DNA from: Blastococcus aggregatus
Lineage (GTDB): Bacteria > Actinomycetota > Actinomycetes > Mycobacteriales > Geodermatophilaceae
Direction: 5' to 3'
DNA: 64,000 bases
Assembly (NCBI RefSeq): GCF_900221005.1
Contig: NZ_OBQI01000007.1
Span: 124,001 to 188,000, forward strand
Shown here one piece after another: positions 1-9,433 of this stretch. Below the pieces are notes generated by a model, which was given only the letters and a program-made list of their open reading frames with translations, was not told where the DNA came from and did no database searches. Position 1 is the first letter of the stretch, and every line of letters begins with the position of its first letter. Position numbers and translations under genes: made by a program.

Positions 1-2
1 AT

Positions 3-248
3 CACCTCGCCGCTGGGCGGCCAGAGTTCGCGGCGGCCGCTGCGGAGGTGGCCCTGAAGGCTGAAAGCTACGAGGACACGCCGCTGCTCGACCTGGTCGC
101 TGCCTGCGACGCGCAGGGCAACAGGGCTGAAGCAGACGCGTACGTCGCCCGCATCCTGGCCAACCATGACGCCGAGGTCGAAGAGGATCTGCCACCGAGA
201 ACAGCCGAAATTCTCTTCCGACGCCAGTGGACCGGTCGAGCGAGCTGA
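3..248 (+). CDS. C-terminal end of an unidentified protein (5' end outside window)
   Basis: The reading frame is open from the left edge of the window to a TGA at 246-248, so this is the last 81 or so residues of a longer gene. A GTG at 48 could start a 66-residue protein, but open, alanine- and glutamate-rich helical coding sequence continues upstream of it without a break, so a truncated longer protein is more likely. The visible part is predicted to be mostly helical and charged (many Ala, Glu, Asp), similar in texture to a TPR-like repeat tail. No catalytic motif is visible and I cannot name a family. Confidence 0.5.
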   Translation, partial: HLAAGRPEFAAAAAEVALKAESYEDTPLLDLVAACDAQGNRAEADAYVARILANHDAEVEEDLPPRTAEILFRRQWTGRAS

Positions 249-305
249 CTCCGATGCGAAGAGGACAGCCAGGCGCCTTCGTCGATCTCGGATTACCTTC
301 CCACC

Positions 306-572
306 ATGGCCGCTCCGCCCCTCGATGGCTTCTACGTCTGGTGGCACGAGGACACCCCTGATCGCATCCGCCTCGCCACGAACAACGCCGACATCGTGGG
401 CGAGGACGGCGAGAACCCAGGCCTGCAGATCGTCTTCAGCAGCAACCCGAGGTCGGCTGACTACCACCCGGCCAACTTCAACCGTATGGCTCGCTGGCTG
501 GAGCTCTCCGCGGAACCGCATCCGGATCCCGTGCCTGTCGCTGACCGGCAGCTGGATCGCCGACCGCGGTAG
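306..572 (+). CDS. small hypothetical protein (88 aa)
   Basis: An ATG-initiated frame encodes 88 residues. The first 70 look like a genuine folded protein (aromatic- and Asp-rich, starting MAAPPLDGFYVWWHED), while the last 20 are proline- and arginine-rich and may be read past the original end. No Shine-Dalgarno sequence is obvious upstream. I do not recognise a family and see no signal peptide or membrane segment. It lies between a truncated gene and a glycosylase-like gene, with no sign of an operon. Confidence 0.45.
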   Translation: MAAPPLDGFYVWWHEDTPDRIRLATNNADIVGEDGENPGLQIVFSSNPRSADYHPANFNRMARWLELSAEPHPDPVPVADRQLDRRPR

Positions 573-723
573 GCCCCTCACCAGGAAGCCGGTCGTCCGC
601 GTGCCGTCGCGGAGCCGGCGATCGACCGGCTTCACCGGGTCGACGGCCGCACGGAACCGTCGAATTGCCAGGTCCAGTGCCCCGGTCCGACATCGCACGT
701 AGCTTCGCCTGGCGGCTGCTTGA

Positions 724-1404
724 ATGACGCCCATGTCTTCCGATGGGGACGTCGCGAGACTCGCGGTGCAGTGCGAGCAGTTGCTCGGCCCGACCGACAG
801 TTGGACGCCCCCGGAGGGATACCCGGACGGACTGGCGCTTTGCATCATCGATGCCGTCTGGTCCATGGGGGTGCGCTACGGCGGGGTCCGGCGCGTGGTC
901 CGGCGCTATCGCGGGCTGCGCGCAGACGAAGGGGCCGACCCGGGGGTCGACGGCGCCCGCGACCTGATCATCGCCATCGAGCGAACCGGTGGCTCGGACG
1001 CCTTCTCCGCGGCGATGGACAACAAGCATCGGACGTCGACGCGAAGCGGGATCCTCAAGGCCGAGGCGGTGCTGCTGTGCGCTCGGGCGTTGGTCGCGGC
1101 TGGCATGGAGTCGGCGGCCGATTTCCGCGGTGCCGTCGAGCCCATGACCTCGGCCGCCGAGCGCGCTTGGCGCGCCGTGCCCGGTCAAGGTTCGGGCATC
1201 TCGTGGCGGTACGCGCGGCTGCTCGCCGGCGTGCAAGAGGTCAAACCCGACCGGATGATCACACGCTTTGTCGCGCGTGCAATCGGGCGCACCCCGACGC
1301 CGAACGAGGCGGCGGACTTGGTCACGGCCGTCGCCGCCGGGTTGAACGTCGATCTCCGCGGCTTGGATCACCGGATCTGGAGGTTCCAGAGCGGCCGCGG
1401 TTAG
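724..1404 (+). CDS. HhH-GPD-like (DNA glycosylase-fold) protein of unknown function
   Basis: This 226-residue protein is all helical. Near residues 155-190 it has a segment (ERAWRAVPGQGSGISWRYAR, then a P-D-R-M-I-T-R-F-V stretch) resembling the helix-hairpin-helix and following Asp region of endonuclease III/AlkA-type glycosylases, where a V-P-G-x-G hairpin is followed by a strand carrying the catalytic Asp. The match is by texture only: the lysine typical of bifunctional enzymes is not evident, and there is no C-terminal iron-sulfur cluster. ATG codons at 724 and 733 are both possible starts. It is followed by an insertion-sequence remnant. Function unknown; a DNA-binding or repair-like role is inferred. 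Confidence 0.6.
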   Translation: MTPMSSDGDVARLAVQCEQLLGPTDSWTPPEGYPDGLALCIIDAVWSMGVRYGGVRRVVRRYRGLRADEGADPGVDGARDLIIAIERTGGSDAFSAAMDNKHRTSTRSGILKAEAVLLCARALVAAGMESAADFRGAVEPMTSAAERAWRAVPGQGSGISWRYARLLAGVQEVKPDRMITRFVARAIGRTPTPNEAADLVTAVAAGLNVDLRGLDHRIWRFQSGRG

Positions 1405-1449
1405 CCCGGGGCTTTCATGCCGCAGTCGCTTGACGCGTAGTTGATCAAG

Positions 1450-2265
1450 CGGAAAGTGCTCCTGACCAGCGAGAATGGGACTTGTCTAGGGTCCGTTCTA
1501 CGCAGCTCGAGGAGCACCTTCCAGGTGAAGAAACCTACCCTGTACTACCCGCGCCCGGCCATCGACGGGACCGGCTCGGCGGTCGTGGCTCACGCCGGCT
1601 CGATGCTGCTGCTGCGCACCGCGCAGACCGTCGGTCTGACCCGGGCGCTGCGGGAGGCCATGGCAGGGTGGCGCAAGCCGCTGGCCGTCCACGACCCCGG
1701 CAAGATCTTGCTGGATCTCGCGGTCAGCCTGGCGATCGGCGGTGACTGTCTGGCCGACATCGCCCAGCTGCGCGCGGCTCCGGAGGTGTTCGGGCTGGTG
1801 GCGTCGGATCCGACAGTGTCCCGCTGCATCGACGCCTTGGCCGCCGATGCCCCCGCGGCACTGACGGCGATCAACACCGCCCGGGCGACGGCCCGGGCCA
1901 ACGCCTGGTCGCTGGCCGGTGAGCACGCGCCCGATCACGACGCCGAGGCCAATCGACCGGTGGTCATCGACGTGGACGCCACGCTGATCACCTCGCACTC
2001 GGACAAGGAGGCCGCGGCGCCGACGTTCAAGCGCGGGTACGGCCACCACCCGCTGTGGGCGTTCGTCGACCACGGCGCCGCCGGGACCGGGGAACCCCTG
2101 TCGTTCCTGCTGCGCAAGGGCAACGCCGGCTCGAACACCGCCGCTGACCACCTCACCGTGATCAAGGCCGCATTGGCACAGCTGCCCGGCGGACATACCC
2201 GCGGCAAGAAGGTCTTGATCCGTATCGACGGCGCCGGGAGCACCCACGAACTACTCGCCGGCCGG
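1450..2265 (+). mobile_element. truncated IS1380-family insertion sequence
   Basis: The left part of an IS1380-like element is present and its right part is missing. Just upstream of the transposase start lies an imperfect inverted repeat: GGAAAGTGCTCCTG near 1450-1463 and GAGGAGCACCTTCC near 1509-1522. It could be the terminal repeat region or a hairpin regulating transposase translation. The element stops abruptly around 2255-2270, where coding sequence of an unrelated thioesterase begins, so the right inverted repeat is lost. No target-site duplication can be assigned. The boundaries are estimates. Confidence 0.65.
1525..2262 (+). pseudogene. IS1380-family transposase, 3'-truncated
   Basis: From a GTG at 1525 (a GAGGAG ribosome-binding site lies about 10 bases upstream) the frame gives an IS1380-type transposase N-terminal half: VKKPTLYYPRP, a conserved WRKPLAVHDPGKI block, then the catalytic-core strand VVIDVDATLI and the later strand VLIRIDGAG that normally carry the first two acidic residues of the DDE site. 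Full-length family members run about 450 residues; here homology ends near residue 246, before the last catalytic acid and the C-terminal domain. After that the frame only reads a neighbour's gene out of frame (to a stop at 2665-2667). It should be inactive. Confidence 0.85.
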
Positions 2266-2667
2266 CGGCCCGATGTCCTGGGAGATCCGGCGGATCACCG
2301 GCTGGAGCGACGACGGTCCGGGCAAGGTGTGGATGCGGGAGACGGCCGAGTTCGTGGCCGGGCAGCCGCTCACGCCGATGCTCCGCGCCGCCTTGATGGC
2401 CGACTTCACCAACCCGCTGGCGAACTCCGGCTCCGTGGGCCTGGCGTTCATCAACGTCGACGTGACGATGTACCTGGTGCGCGACCCGCGGGGGGGAGTG
2501 GATCGGCATGGAGAGCGCCGGCCACCTCGGTGCCGACGGCATCGGCTTCGGCACCACGTGGATGTACGACCAGGGACGGCCGGATCGGGCACTGCGTGGC
2601 CGCCGCACTGCCCGACCCGAGGATCCAGCGCCGCCACGCCGGGCCTGCGACCGGCGACCGCGGCTGA
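2262..2667 (+). pseudogene. acyl-CoA thioesterase-like gene, 5'-truncated and frameshifted
   Basis: Three consecutive frames together read as the C-terminal half of a thioesterase-superfamily (hot-dog fold) protein. Frame 2 covers 2262-2490 (WEIRRITGWSDDGPGKVW and onward to LVRDPRG). Frame 3 covers about 2497-2570 (WIGMESAGHLGADGIGFGTT). Frame 1 covers about 2573-2667 (DGRIGHCVAAALPDPR). The first switch lies in a run of seven G at 2490-2496 where six would keep the frame, the second at a GGG near 2572-2574. The N-terminal half has been replaced by the IS1380 remnant. It is a relic, although the two single-base insertions in G runs could also be sequencing errors. Confidence 0.75.
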
Positions 2668-2764
2668 CCGCGCCGCAGTTCCGGGCCCCGTGGTGATCCG
2701 GGTCGCGGCGTCGACGGGGACCTGTTAGGAAGGTCACAGTCGAGCGCTTTCGTCACCAACCTGA

Positions 2765-5700
2765 GTGGGTGCGGACGTGGATCTGAGCAAGACCTTCCTC
2801 TCGTGGCCGGTGCTGCGGCAGTTCAGCGGCAACGATCCGCTGGGCCGCGGCACCGCGGCCCGATCCGGCCAGACCGAGCGGATCACCGCCCGCACGGAGA
2901 CCGCCGACCGCGTCGCCAGGAGCGTCTGCCCGTACTGCGCCGTGGGCTGCGGTCAACGGGTCTACGTCAAGGATGAGAAGGTCGTCCAGATCGAGGGCGA
3001 TCCGGACAGCCCGATCTCCCGCGGCCGACTCTGCCCGAAGGGGGCCGCCAGCAAGAACCTGGTGACCGGCCCGATGCGCGAGTCGAAGGTGCGCTACCGC
3101 CGGCCGTTCGGCACCGAGTGGGAGGACCTGGACCTCGAGACGGCGATGAACATGGTCGCCGACCGCGTCCTGAAGGTGCGCGACGAGACGTGGCAGGACG
3201 AGGACGAGTCCGGCAACAAGGTCCGCCGCACGATGGGTATTGCCGGTCTGGGCGGCGCGACGCTCGACAACGAGGAGAACTACCTCATCAAGAAGCTCTG
3301 GACGGCGATGGGCGCCGTGCAGATCGAGAACCAGGCGCGTATATAGCACTCCGCCACCGTCCCCGGTCTGGGGGCCAGTTTCGGTCGCGGCGGCGCCACC
3401 AGCTTCCAGCAGGATCTGGCCAACGCCGACTGCATCATCATCCAGGGCTCGAACATGGCCGAGGCGCATCCGGTCGGGTTCCAGTGGGTGATGGAGGCCA
3501 AGCTCCGCGGCGCCAAGATCATCCACGTCGACCCGCGGTTCACCCGCACCAGCGCGCTGGCCCACACGTTCGTGCCGCTGCGTGCCGGCACTGACATCGC
3601 CTTCCTCGGCGGAATCATCAACTACGTTCTGCAGAACGAGCTGGACTTCCGCGAGTACGTCGTGGCCTACACCAACGCTGCCTCGATCGTCAGCGACGAG
3701 TACACCGACCCCGACGAGCTCGACGGCCTCTTCTCCGGCTTCGACCCCGAGACCCGCACCTACTCACCGGAGAGCTGGCAGTACGCCCAGCAAGAGCATG
3801 AGGGCGACACCCGGCAGGACATGCACGAGCAACGGGAAACGTCGAGCGCGCAGCAGTTCGGCAGTCACGGTGCCAGCGTCTCCAGCGCCTTGCGGGACGA
3901 CACGCTGCAGGACCCCAACTGCGTCTACCAGATCCTCAAGCGGCACTTCTCCCGCTACACCCCGGAGATGGTCGAGCAGGTCTGCGGCGTCTCCCCCGAG
4001 GCGTTCCGCGAGGTCTGCGAGGCGTGGACGCAGAACTCCGGCCGGGAGCGGACGACCGCGCTGTGCTACAGCGTGGGCTGGACGCAGCACAGCGTCGGGG
4101 CGCAGTACATCCGCACGGCGGCGATCCTGCAGCTGCTGCTGGGCAACATCGGCCGCACCGGCGGCGGGATCATGGCTCTGCGCGGGCACGCCAGCATCCA
4201 GGGGTCGACCGACATCCCGACGCTGTTCGACCTGCTGCCCGGCTACCTGCCGATGCCGAGCGCCTCGAAGCACCCGGACTTCCAGACCTATGTGGACAGC
4301 ATCCGCAAGCCCGGGGCGAAGGGGTTCTGGGACAACTCCAAGGCCTACACCGTGAACCTGCTCAAGGCCTACTGGGGCGAGAAGGCGACGGCGGAGAACG
4401 ACTTCTGCTTCGACTACATGCCCAAGCTGACCGGCGACCACGGCACCTACCGCACCGTGCTGGACATGATCGACGGCAAGGTCAAGGGCTACTTCCTCTT
4501 CGGTCAGAACCCGGCGGTCGGCTCCGCGCACGGCCGGGCGCAGCGGCTCGGCATGGCCAACCTCGACTGGCTGGTCGTGCGCGACCTGGTCGAGATCGAG
4601 AGCGCGTCGTTCTGGCGGAACTCGCCGGAGATCGCGACCGGCGAAATCGTGCCGGAGGAGTGCCGCACCGAGGTGTTCCTGTTCCCCGCGGCGTCCCACG
4701 TCGAGAAGGAGGGCACCTTCACCCAGACGCAGCGGATGCTGCAGTGGCGCGAGAAGGCGCTGGACCCCAAGGGCGACTGCCGTTCCGAGCTGTGGTTCCT
4801 CTACCACCTGGGCCGGCTGCTCCGGGAGCGGCTGGCGGGCTCCGCCCGTGAGCGCGACCGGCCGCTGCTCGACCTCGTCTGGGACTACGTCCCTCCGGAG
4901 CACCAGCACGAGCCGTGGGGCGAGCCGAGCGCCGAGAAGGTGCTCATGGAGATCAACGGCTACGAGATCGCCACCGGCCGGCCGCTGTCCTCGTTCACCG
5001 AGATGAAGGAGGACGGCTCGACGCTGGGCGGCTGCTGGATCTACACCGGCGTCTTCAAGGACGGCGTGAACCAGGCGGCGCGCCGCAAGCCCGCATCGGA
5101 GCAGTCCTGGGTCGCCCCCGAGTGGGGCTGGGCCTGGCCGGCCAACCGGCGGACCCTCTACAACCGGGCCTCGGCCGACCCCGACGGCAAGCCGTGGAGC
5201 GAGCGCAAGGCCTACGTGTGGTGGGACGAGGCGGCCGGGGAGTGGACCGGGCACGACGTCCCGGACTTCGAGAAGACCAAGCCGCCGTCCTACCGTGCGC
5301 CCGACGGCGCGCGCGGCGTGGCGGCCCTGGCGGGCGACGACGCGTTCATCATGAACGGCGACGGCAAGGGCGCCCTGTACGTGCCGCAGGGGCTCATCGA
5401 CGGCCCGCTGCCCACGCACTACGAGCCGGTGGAGTCCCCGTTCCGCAACGCGCTGTACGCCCAGCAGGGCAACCCGACGCGCAAGGACTACCCGCGGCCG
5501 GACAACCCGATCAACCCGAGCTTCCCGGACGAGGCCGAGCAGGTCGCGGTGTTCCCCTACGTGTTCACCACCAGCCGGCTCACCGAGCACCACACCTCGG
5601 GGGCGATGAGCAGGTACCTGGAGTACCTCTCCGAACTGCAACCGGAGATGTTCGTGGAGGTGTCCCCGGCGCTGGCGCAAGAGCGCGGGCTCGAGCACAT

Positions 5701-6091
5701 GGGCTGGTGCCACGTGATCACCAGCCGGTCGGCGGTGGAGGGACGGGTGCTGGTCACCGAGCGGCTCATCCCGCTCCGTGTCGAAGGTCGGGTGGTGCAC
5801 CAGGTGTGGCTGCCCTACCACTGGGGGGCCGGCGGCATGGTCACCGGCGACTCGGCCAACGACCTGTTCGGCATCACGCTCGATCCCAACGTGCTGATCC
5901 AGGAGAGCAAGGTCGGCACCTGTGACGTCCGGCCCGGGCGGCGCCCGACCGGGCCGGCGCTCCGGGAGTACATCGCGGGTTACCTGCAGCGGGCGGGCCT
6001 CGACACCGGCCGGCGCACGCCGATCCTGACCACCGGCACCGCCGGATCTCACACCGACGGTCGCGAGGCCGACGAGGGGGCGCAGCCATGA
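2765..6091 (+). CDS. fdhA: formate dehydrogenase alpha subunit, selenoprotein with UAG-encoded Sec194
   Basis: This is the molybdopterin catalytic subunit that oxidises formate to CO2. Residues 54-61 (CPYCAVGC) and a later CPKG form the N-terminal [4Fe-4S] site. The gene is interrupted by one in-frame TAG at 3344-3346 (codon 194). The same frame continues immediately as HSATVPGLGASFGRGGATS, matching FDH-N/FDH-H, where the motif is ARI-Sec-H. Read through, the product has 1108 residues, normal for the actinobacterial enzyme. Without read-through it would be a useless 193-residue stub. No twin-arginine signal is visible, so it is probably cytoplasmic. It overlaps fdhB by ATGA. The start is GTG 2765; GTG 2774 is also possible. 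The TAG is interpreted as selenocysteine, as established for Geodermatophilus and Blastococcus FDH. Confidence 0.92.
3344..3390 (+). promoter_or_regulatory. UAG selenocysteine codon and bacterial SECIS-like hairpin
   Basis: Directly after the TAG (3344-3346) the mRNA can fold a 6-bp stem: GUCCCC at 3359-3364 pairs with GGGGGC at 3370-3375 (one U-G pair), closed by the loop GGUCU at 3365-3369. GGUCU is the apical loop bound by SelB in the E. coli fdhF SECIS, and the 18 bases between codon and loop equal the E. coli spacing as I recall it. This supports active recoding, not a nonsense mutation. No tRNA-Sec, selA or selB gene is visible in the window. Confidence 0.85.
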
Positions 6092-7026
6092 TCGGCAAGA
6101 CCAGTCTCTTCGGTCCGGTGAACCCGGCACGCGATGCCGGCTACGACGACCCTCCGGCTCGCAAGGGGTTCTTCACCGACACCAGCATCTGCATCGGGTG
6201 CAAGGCGTGCGAGGTGGCCTGCAAGGAGTGGAACGAGGTCCCCGACAACGGCTTCGACATGCTCGGGATGTCCTACGACAACACCGGCTCGCTGAACGCC
6301 AACAGCTGGCGGCACGTCGCGTTCGTCGAGCAGCCGGCTCGCCCGACCGCCCCGCCGGTCGATCTCGGCATGCCGACGCTGCTGCACGACGGGGTGGCCG
6401 ATGACGGGCAGCAGACGACGGTGGCCGGCGAGGACAGGCCAGATTTCCGTTGGCTGATGTCGTCGGACGTGTGCAAGCACTGCACGCATGCCGCCTGCCT
6501 GGACGTCTGCCCCACCGGCTCGCTGTTCCGGACCGAGTTCGGCACGGTCGTGGTCCAGGACGACATCTGCAACGGCTGCGGCTACTGCGTGCCGGCCTGC
6601 CCGTACGGGGTCATCGAACGGCGAGAGCGCCCTGAGGCGGCCAAGAACGTCGGTATCGCGCAGAAGTGCACGCTCTGCTACGACCGGTTGGGCGCCGGCA
6701 TGACCCCTGCCTGCGCCCAGGCCTGCCCCACCCAGTCGATCCAGTTCGGTGACGTCGACGAGCTGCGGGAGCGGGCGAAGCAGCGGGTCGAGGCGCTGCA
6801 GGCCGGCGGGGTGACCGATGCCCGGCTCTACGGGGCCGACCCCGAGGACGGCGTGGGCGGCGCGGGAGCGTTCTTCCTGCTCCTCGACGAACCCGAGGTC
6901 TACGGCCTGCCCCCCGACCCGGTGGTCACCACCCGCGACCTCCCGCACATGTACCAGCGGGCCGTCGTCGCCGCCGGTGCGCTGCTGCTGGGCGCTGTCC
7001 TCTCCTTCCTGGAGAGGCGCTCATGA
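6088..7026 (+). CDS. fdhB: formate dehydrogenase beta subunit, 4Fe-4S ferredoxin type
   Basis: This 312-residue electron-transfer subunit carries four ferredoxin-type cysteine clusters: CIGCKACEVAC near residues 35-45, CKHCTHAACLDVC near 130-142, CNGCGYCVPACP near 162-173, and CTLCYDR with CAQACP near 195-215. These are the four [4Fe-4S] sites of FdnH/FdoH-like subunits, which pass electrons from the alpha subunit toward the membrane. The last 20 residues form a single hydrophobic helix (AVVAAGALLLGAVLSFL) that could anchor the dimer. Its ATG overlaps the alpha stop (ATGA) and its stop overlaps the next start in the same way, so the three subunits are translationally coupled. Confidence 0.95.
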   Translation: MIGKTSLFGPVNPARDAGYDDPPARKGFFTDTSICIGCKACEVACKEWNEVPDNGFDMLGMSYDNTGSLNANSWRHVAFVEQPARPTAPPVDLGMPTLLHDGVADDGQQTTVAGEDRPDFRWLMSSDVCKHCTHAACLDVCPTGSLFRTEFGTVVVQDDICNGCGYCVPACPYGVIERRERPEAAKNVGIAQKCTLCYDRLGAGMTPACAQACPTQSIQFGDVDELRERAKQRVEALQAGGVTDARLYGADPEDGVGGAGAFFLLLDEPEVYGLPPDPVVTTRDLPHMYQRAVVAAGALLLGAVLSFLERRS

Positions 7027-8075
7027 GCTCGGCACCAGACGGTGAAGGTCCGCGGCAGCAGACGGTGGTGCTCGGTTCCCAGGACGGGCGGCGCGGGAAG
7101 CGGCGGCGTGGGGGCGGAGGGGACCAGTCCATGGTTCCGGAGGCCACTTTCACGTCGTACTCCGGACTGCCCGTCGTCAAGGCATCCCCGTGGAAGGCCG
7201 ACATCCCCGCGTACATGTTCTTCGGCGGGATGGCGGCGGGATCATCCCTGCTCGCCGCCGGCGGCGACCTGACCGGCCGGCCCGCGTTGCGACGTGCCGG
7301 CCGGTTCACCGCCCTCATCGGACTGTCCGCCACCATGGCCACGCTCGTCCACGACCTCGGACGTCCGGGGCGATTCCTCAACATGCTGCGCACCGCCAAG
7401 CTGACCTCGCCGATGTCCGTGGGCACCTGGATCCTGTCGACGTACGGTCCGATCGCCGGAGTCGCCGCGGCGGCCGAGCTCGTCGACATGCTCCCCGAGC
7501 GGCGCGTTCCGGCGCTGTTCCGCCTGGTCTCCGCCGTGGGGCGGCCCGCCGGGTTCGTGGCCGCGCTGACGGCGCCACCGGTCGCCGCGTACACCGCCGT
7601 CCTGCTCTCGGACACGGCCACCCCATCCTGGCACGAGGCCTACCGGGAGCTGCCGTTCGTCTTCGTCGGCTCGGCCGCGGCCGCGGCCGGCGGCGTCGGC
7701 ATGCTCGCCGTCCCTCCGGACCAGGCCGGCCCCGCACGGCGGATGGCCGTCGGGGGCGCCGTGCTGGAGCTTGTGGCCGAGCAGCGGATGGAGTCCTCCA
7801 TGGGGATCACCGCCGAGCCCCTGCACCAGGGGAAGGCGGGGCGGTGGATGAGAGCGAGCAAAGCCCTCACCATCACCGGCGCGCTGGGCTCTCTCCTCGG
7901 CGGGCGCAGCAGGCCGGTGGCCGCCGTGTCGGGCGCCGCGCTGGTGGCGGGTTCGGTGTGCACGCGGTTCGGGATCTTCGAGGCCGGTCAGCAGTCGGCC
8001 CGCGACCCCAAGTACACCGTGGTGCCGCAGCGTGAGCGCCTCGATCGGGGGGAACCGACCCGCTACCGGGGCTGA
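7023..8075 (+). CDS. NrfD/PsrC-family membrane subunit of formate dehydrogenase
   Basis: A 350-residue polytopic membrane protein. After a charged, glycine/arginine-rich N-terminal extension, conserved NrfD features begin near residue 47 (SGLPVVKASPWKADIPAYMF, then FGGMAAGSSLLA) followed by several hydrophobic helices. NrfD-type subunits transfer electrons between an Fe-S partner and the quinone pool without heme, so this gene replaces the cytochrome b gamma subunit of E. coli FDH-N. ATG 7023 overlaps the fdhB stop; ATG 7131 would remove the disordered extension and is an alternative start. The three-gene order alpha, beta, NrfD is typical of actinobacterial formate dehydrogenases. Confidence 0.88.
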   Translation: MSSAPDGEGPRQQTVVLGSQDGRRGKRRRGGGGDQSMVPEATFTSYSGLPVVKASPWKADIPAYMFFGGMAAGSSLLAAGGDLTGRPALRRAGRFTALIGLSATMATLVHDLGRPGRFLNMLRTAKLTSPMSVGTWILSTYGPIAGVAAAAELVDMLPERRVPALFRLVSAVGRPAGFVAALTAPPVAAYTAVLLSDTATPSWHEAYRELPFVFVGSAAAAAGGVGMLAVPPDQAGPARRMAVGGAVLELVAEQRMESSMGITAEPLHQGKAGRWMRASKALTITGALGSLLGGRSRPVAAVSGAALVAGSVCTRFGIFEAGQQSARDPKYTVVPQRERLDRGEPTRYRG

Positions 8076-8191
8076 TCAGCACGGGGCGCCCGCCCGGCGC
8101 CCGCACGGAGCATCGAAGTCACGGAGCGTCGAGGTGAAGAGGACGGACATGGCGCAGGGACAGAGCACGGCACCCGACACCAGCACCGGAA

Positions 8192-9433
8192 GTGGCGCCC
8201 CCGGAAGGGAACAGGTGGTTCCTCGTCGCCGCCGCGCTCCTCCTGCAGTTCTCGATCGGTGCCGTGTACGCGTGGAGCGTGTTCGGCTCGGCGTTGCGGG
8301 ACGCCTCGGCGTTCGACCTCAGTCGGGTGGAGGCGTCGCTGCCCTTCACCGTCACTATCGGGATGATCTTCATCGGCAGCTACATCGGGGGCCGGATCCA
8401 GGACGTCCGGGGGCCGCGGATCGTCGCGCTCATCGGTGGTGTCATCTATGCCGTCGGCGTCGTGCTCGCCTCGTTCGCCACCAGCGGCGACCAACTGTGG
8501 CTGATCATCCTCGGGTACGGCGTGATCAGCGGGTTCGGCCTGGGCTTCGCCTACATCGTCCCGATCGCCATGTTGCTCAAGTGGTTCCCGGACAAGCGGG
8601 GCCTGATCACCGGCCTGGCCGTGGGCGGCTTCGGCTTCGGTGCGGTGCTCACCTCACCGGTCGCCCAGTGGCTGATCGAGGGTGATCCCGAGCAGCCGAC
8701 CAGCGCCTTCCTCCCGCTCGGCATCGCCTACCTGGTGATGTCCCTGATCGGGGCCTCGTTCTTCCGCAACCCGCCGGCCGGATACACCGTGCCCGGCTAC
8801 GAGCCGGCGACGAGCGGGGTCGAGGCCAGGGTGGAGAAGGACTACACCCAGGGTGAGGCGCTGCGGACCCCGCAGTGGTACCTGCTCACCGCCATCCTCA
8901 CGCTCAACGTGACCGCGGGGATCGCACTGATCGCCCAGGCCGCCGCCAGCGCCGAGGACATCGCCGGGTACACGGCGACCGGTGCGGCCGCCGTCGTGGG
9001 CGTGCTCGCGGTGTTCAACGGCGGCGGCCGGGTCGTCTGGGCGGCGGCGTCGGACTACATCGGGCGGATGCCCGCCTTCGCGGCGATGCTCGGGCTCCAG
9101 GGCGTGTGTCTGCTGCTGCCGCACGCCTCGAACGCGGCGCTGTTCTTCATCCTCGCCGCCGTCATCTACCTCTGCTACGGCGGTGGGTTCGGCACCATGC
9201 CGGCCACGGCCGGCGACTACTTCGGGGTCAAGTACGCCGGCGCCATCTACGGCCTGATGCTGGTCGGCTGGAGCATCGGCGGCATCCTCGGCCCGATCCT
9301 CATCTCCGCCCTCATCGGCGGCGACCGCAACTACACCCTGGGCTACACGACCATCGGGATCATCGCGCTGGTGTCCATGATTCTGACGTTCATCACCAAG
9401 CTGCCCCGCGCGCGTCGCAGCGTCGAGGCTTAG
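8192..9433 (+). CDS. OFA-family (oxalate/formate antiporter type) MFS transporter
   Basis: This 413-residue protein has 12 predicted transmembrane helices and the OFA subfamily signature near the start (NRWFLVAAALLLQFSIGAVYAWSVF). Known OFA members exchange oxalate, formate, lactate or similar small carboxylates. Its position 116 bases after the formate dehydrogenase operon suggests it supplies formate or a precursor, but the substrate is inferred from context only. The GTG at 8192 has only a weak ribosome-binding site. An ATG at 8149 opens a plausible 17-residue N-terminal extension (MAQGQSTAPDTSTGSGA) in a different frame, joining near the C run around 8198-8202. A one-base error there, or a misplaced start, is possible. 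Confidence 0.85.
   Translation: MAPPEGNRWFLVAAALLLQFSIGAVYAWSVFGSALRDASAFDLSRVEASLPFTVTIGMIFIGSYIGGRIQDVRGPRIVALIGGVIYAVGVVLASFATSGDQLWLIILGYGVISGFGLGFAYIVPIAMLLKWFPDKRGLITGLAVGGFGFGAVLTSPVAQWLIEGDPEQPTSAFLPLGIAYLVMSLIGASFFRNPPAGYTVPGYEPATSGVEARVEKDYTQGEALRTPQWYLLTAILTLNVTAGIALIAQAAASAEDIAGYTATGAAAVVGVLAVFNGGGRVVWAAASDYIGRMPAFAAMLGLQGVCLLLPHASNAALFFILAAVIYLCYGGGFGTMPATAGDYFGVKYAGAIYGLMLVGWSIGGILGPILISALIGGDRNYTLGYTTIGIIALVSMILTFITKLPRARRSVEA

Noticed and set aside
2765-3346. Formate dehydrogenase stub of 193 residues as a complete gene, with 3455-6091 as a second gene
   Set aside because: Both parts are in one frame and the 36 codons between TAG and the next ATG encode conserved family sequence, so this is one selenoprotein gene.
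3764-6130. 788-residue minus-strand frame
   Set aside because: It is antisense to the formate dehydrogenase gene. It is rich in Arg, Val and Gly repeats typical of shadow frames in GC-rich DNA, with no motif.
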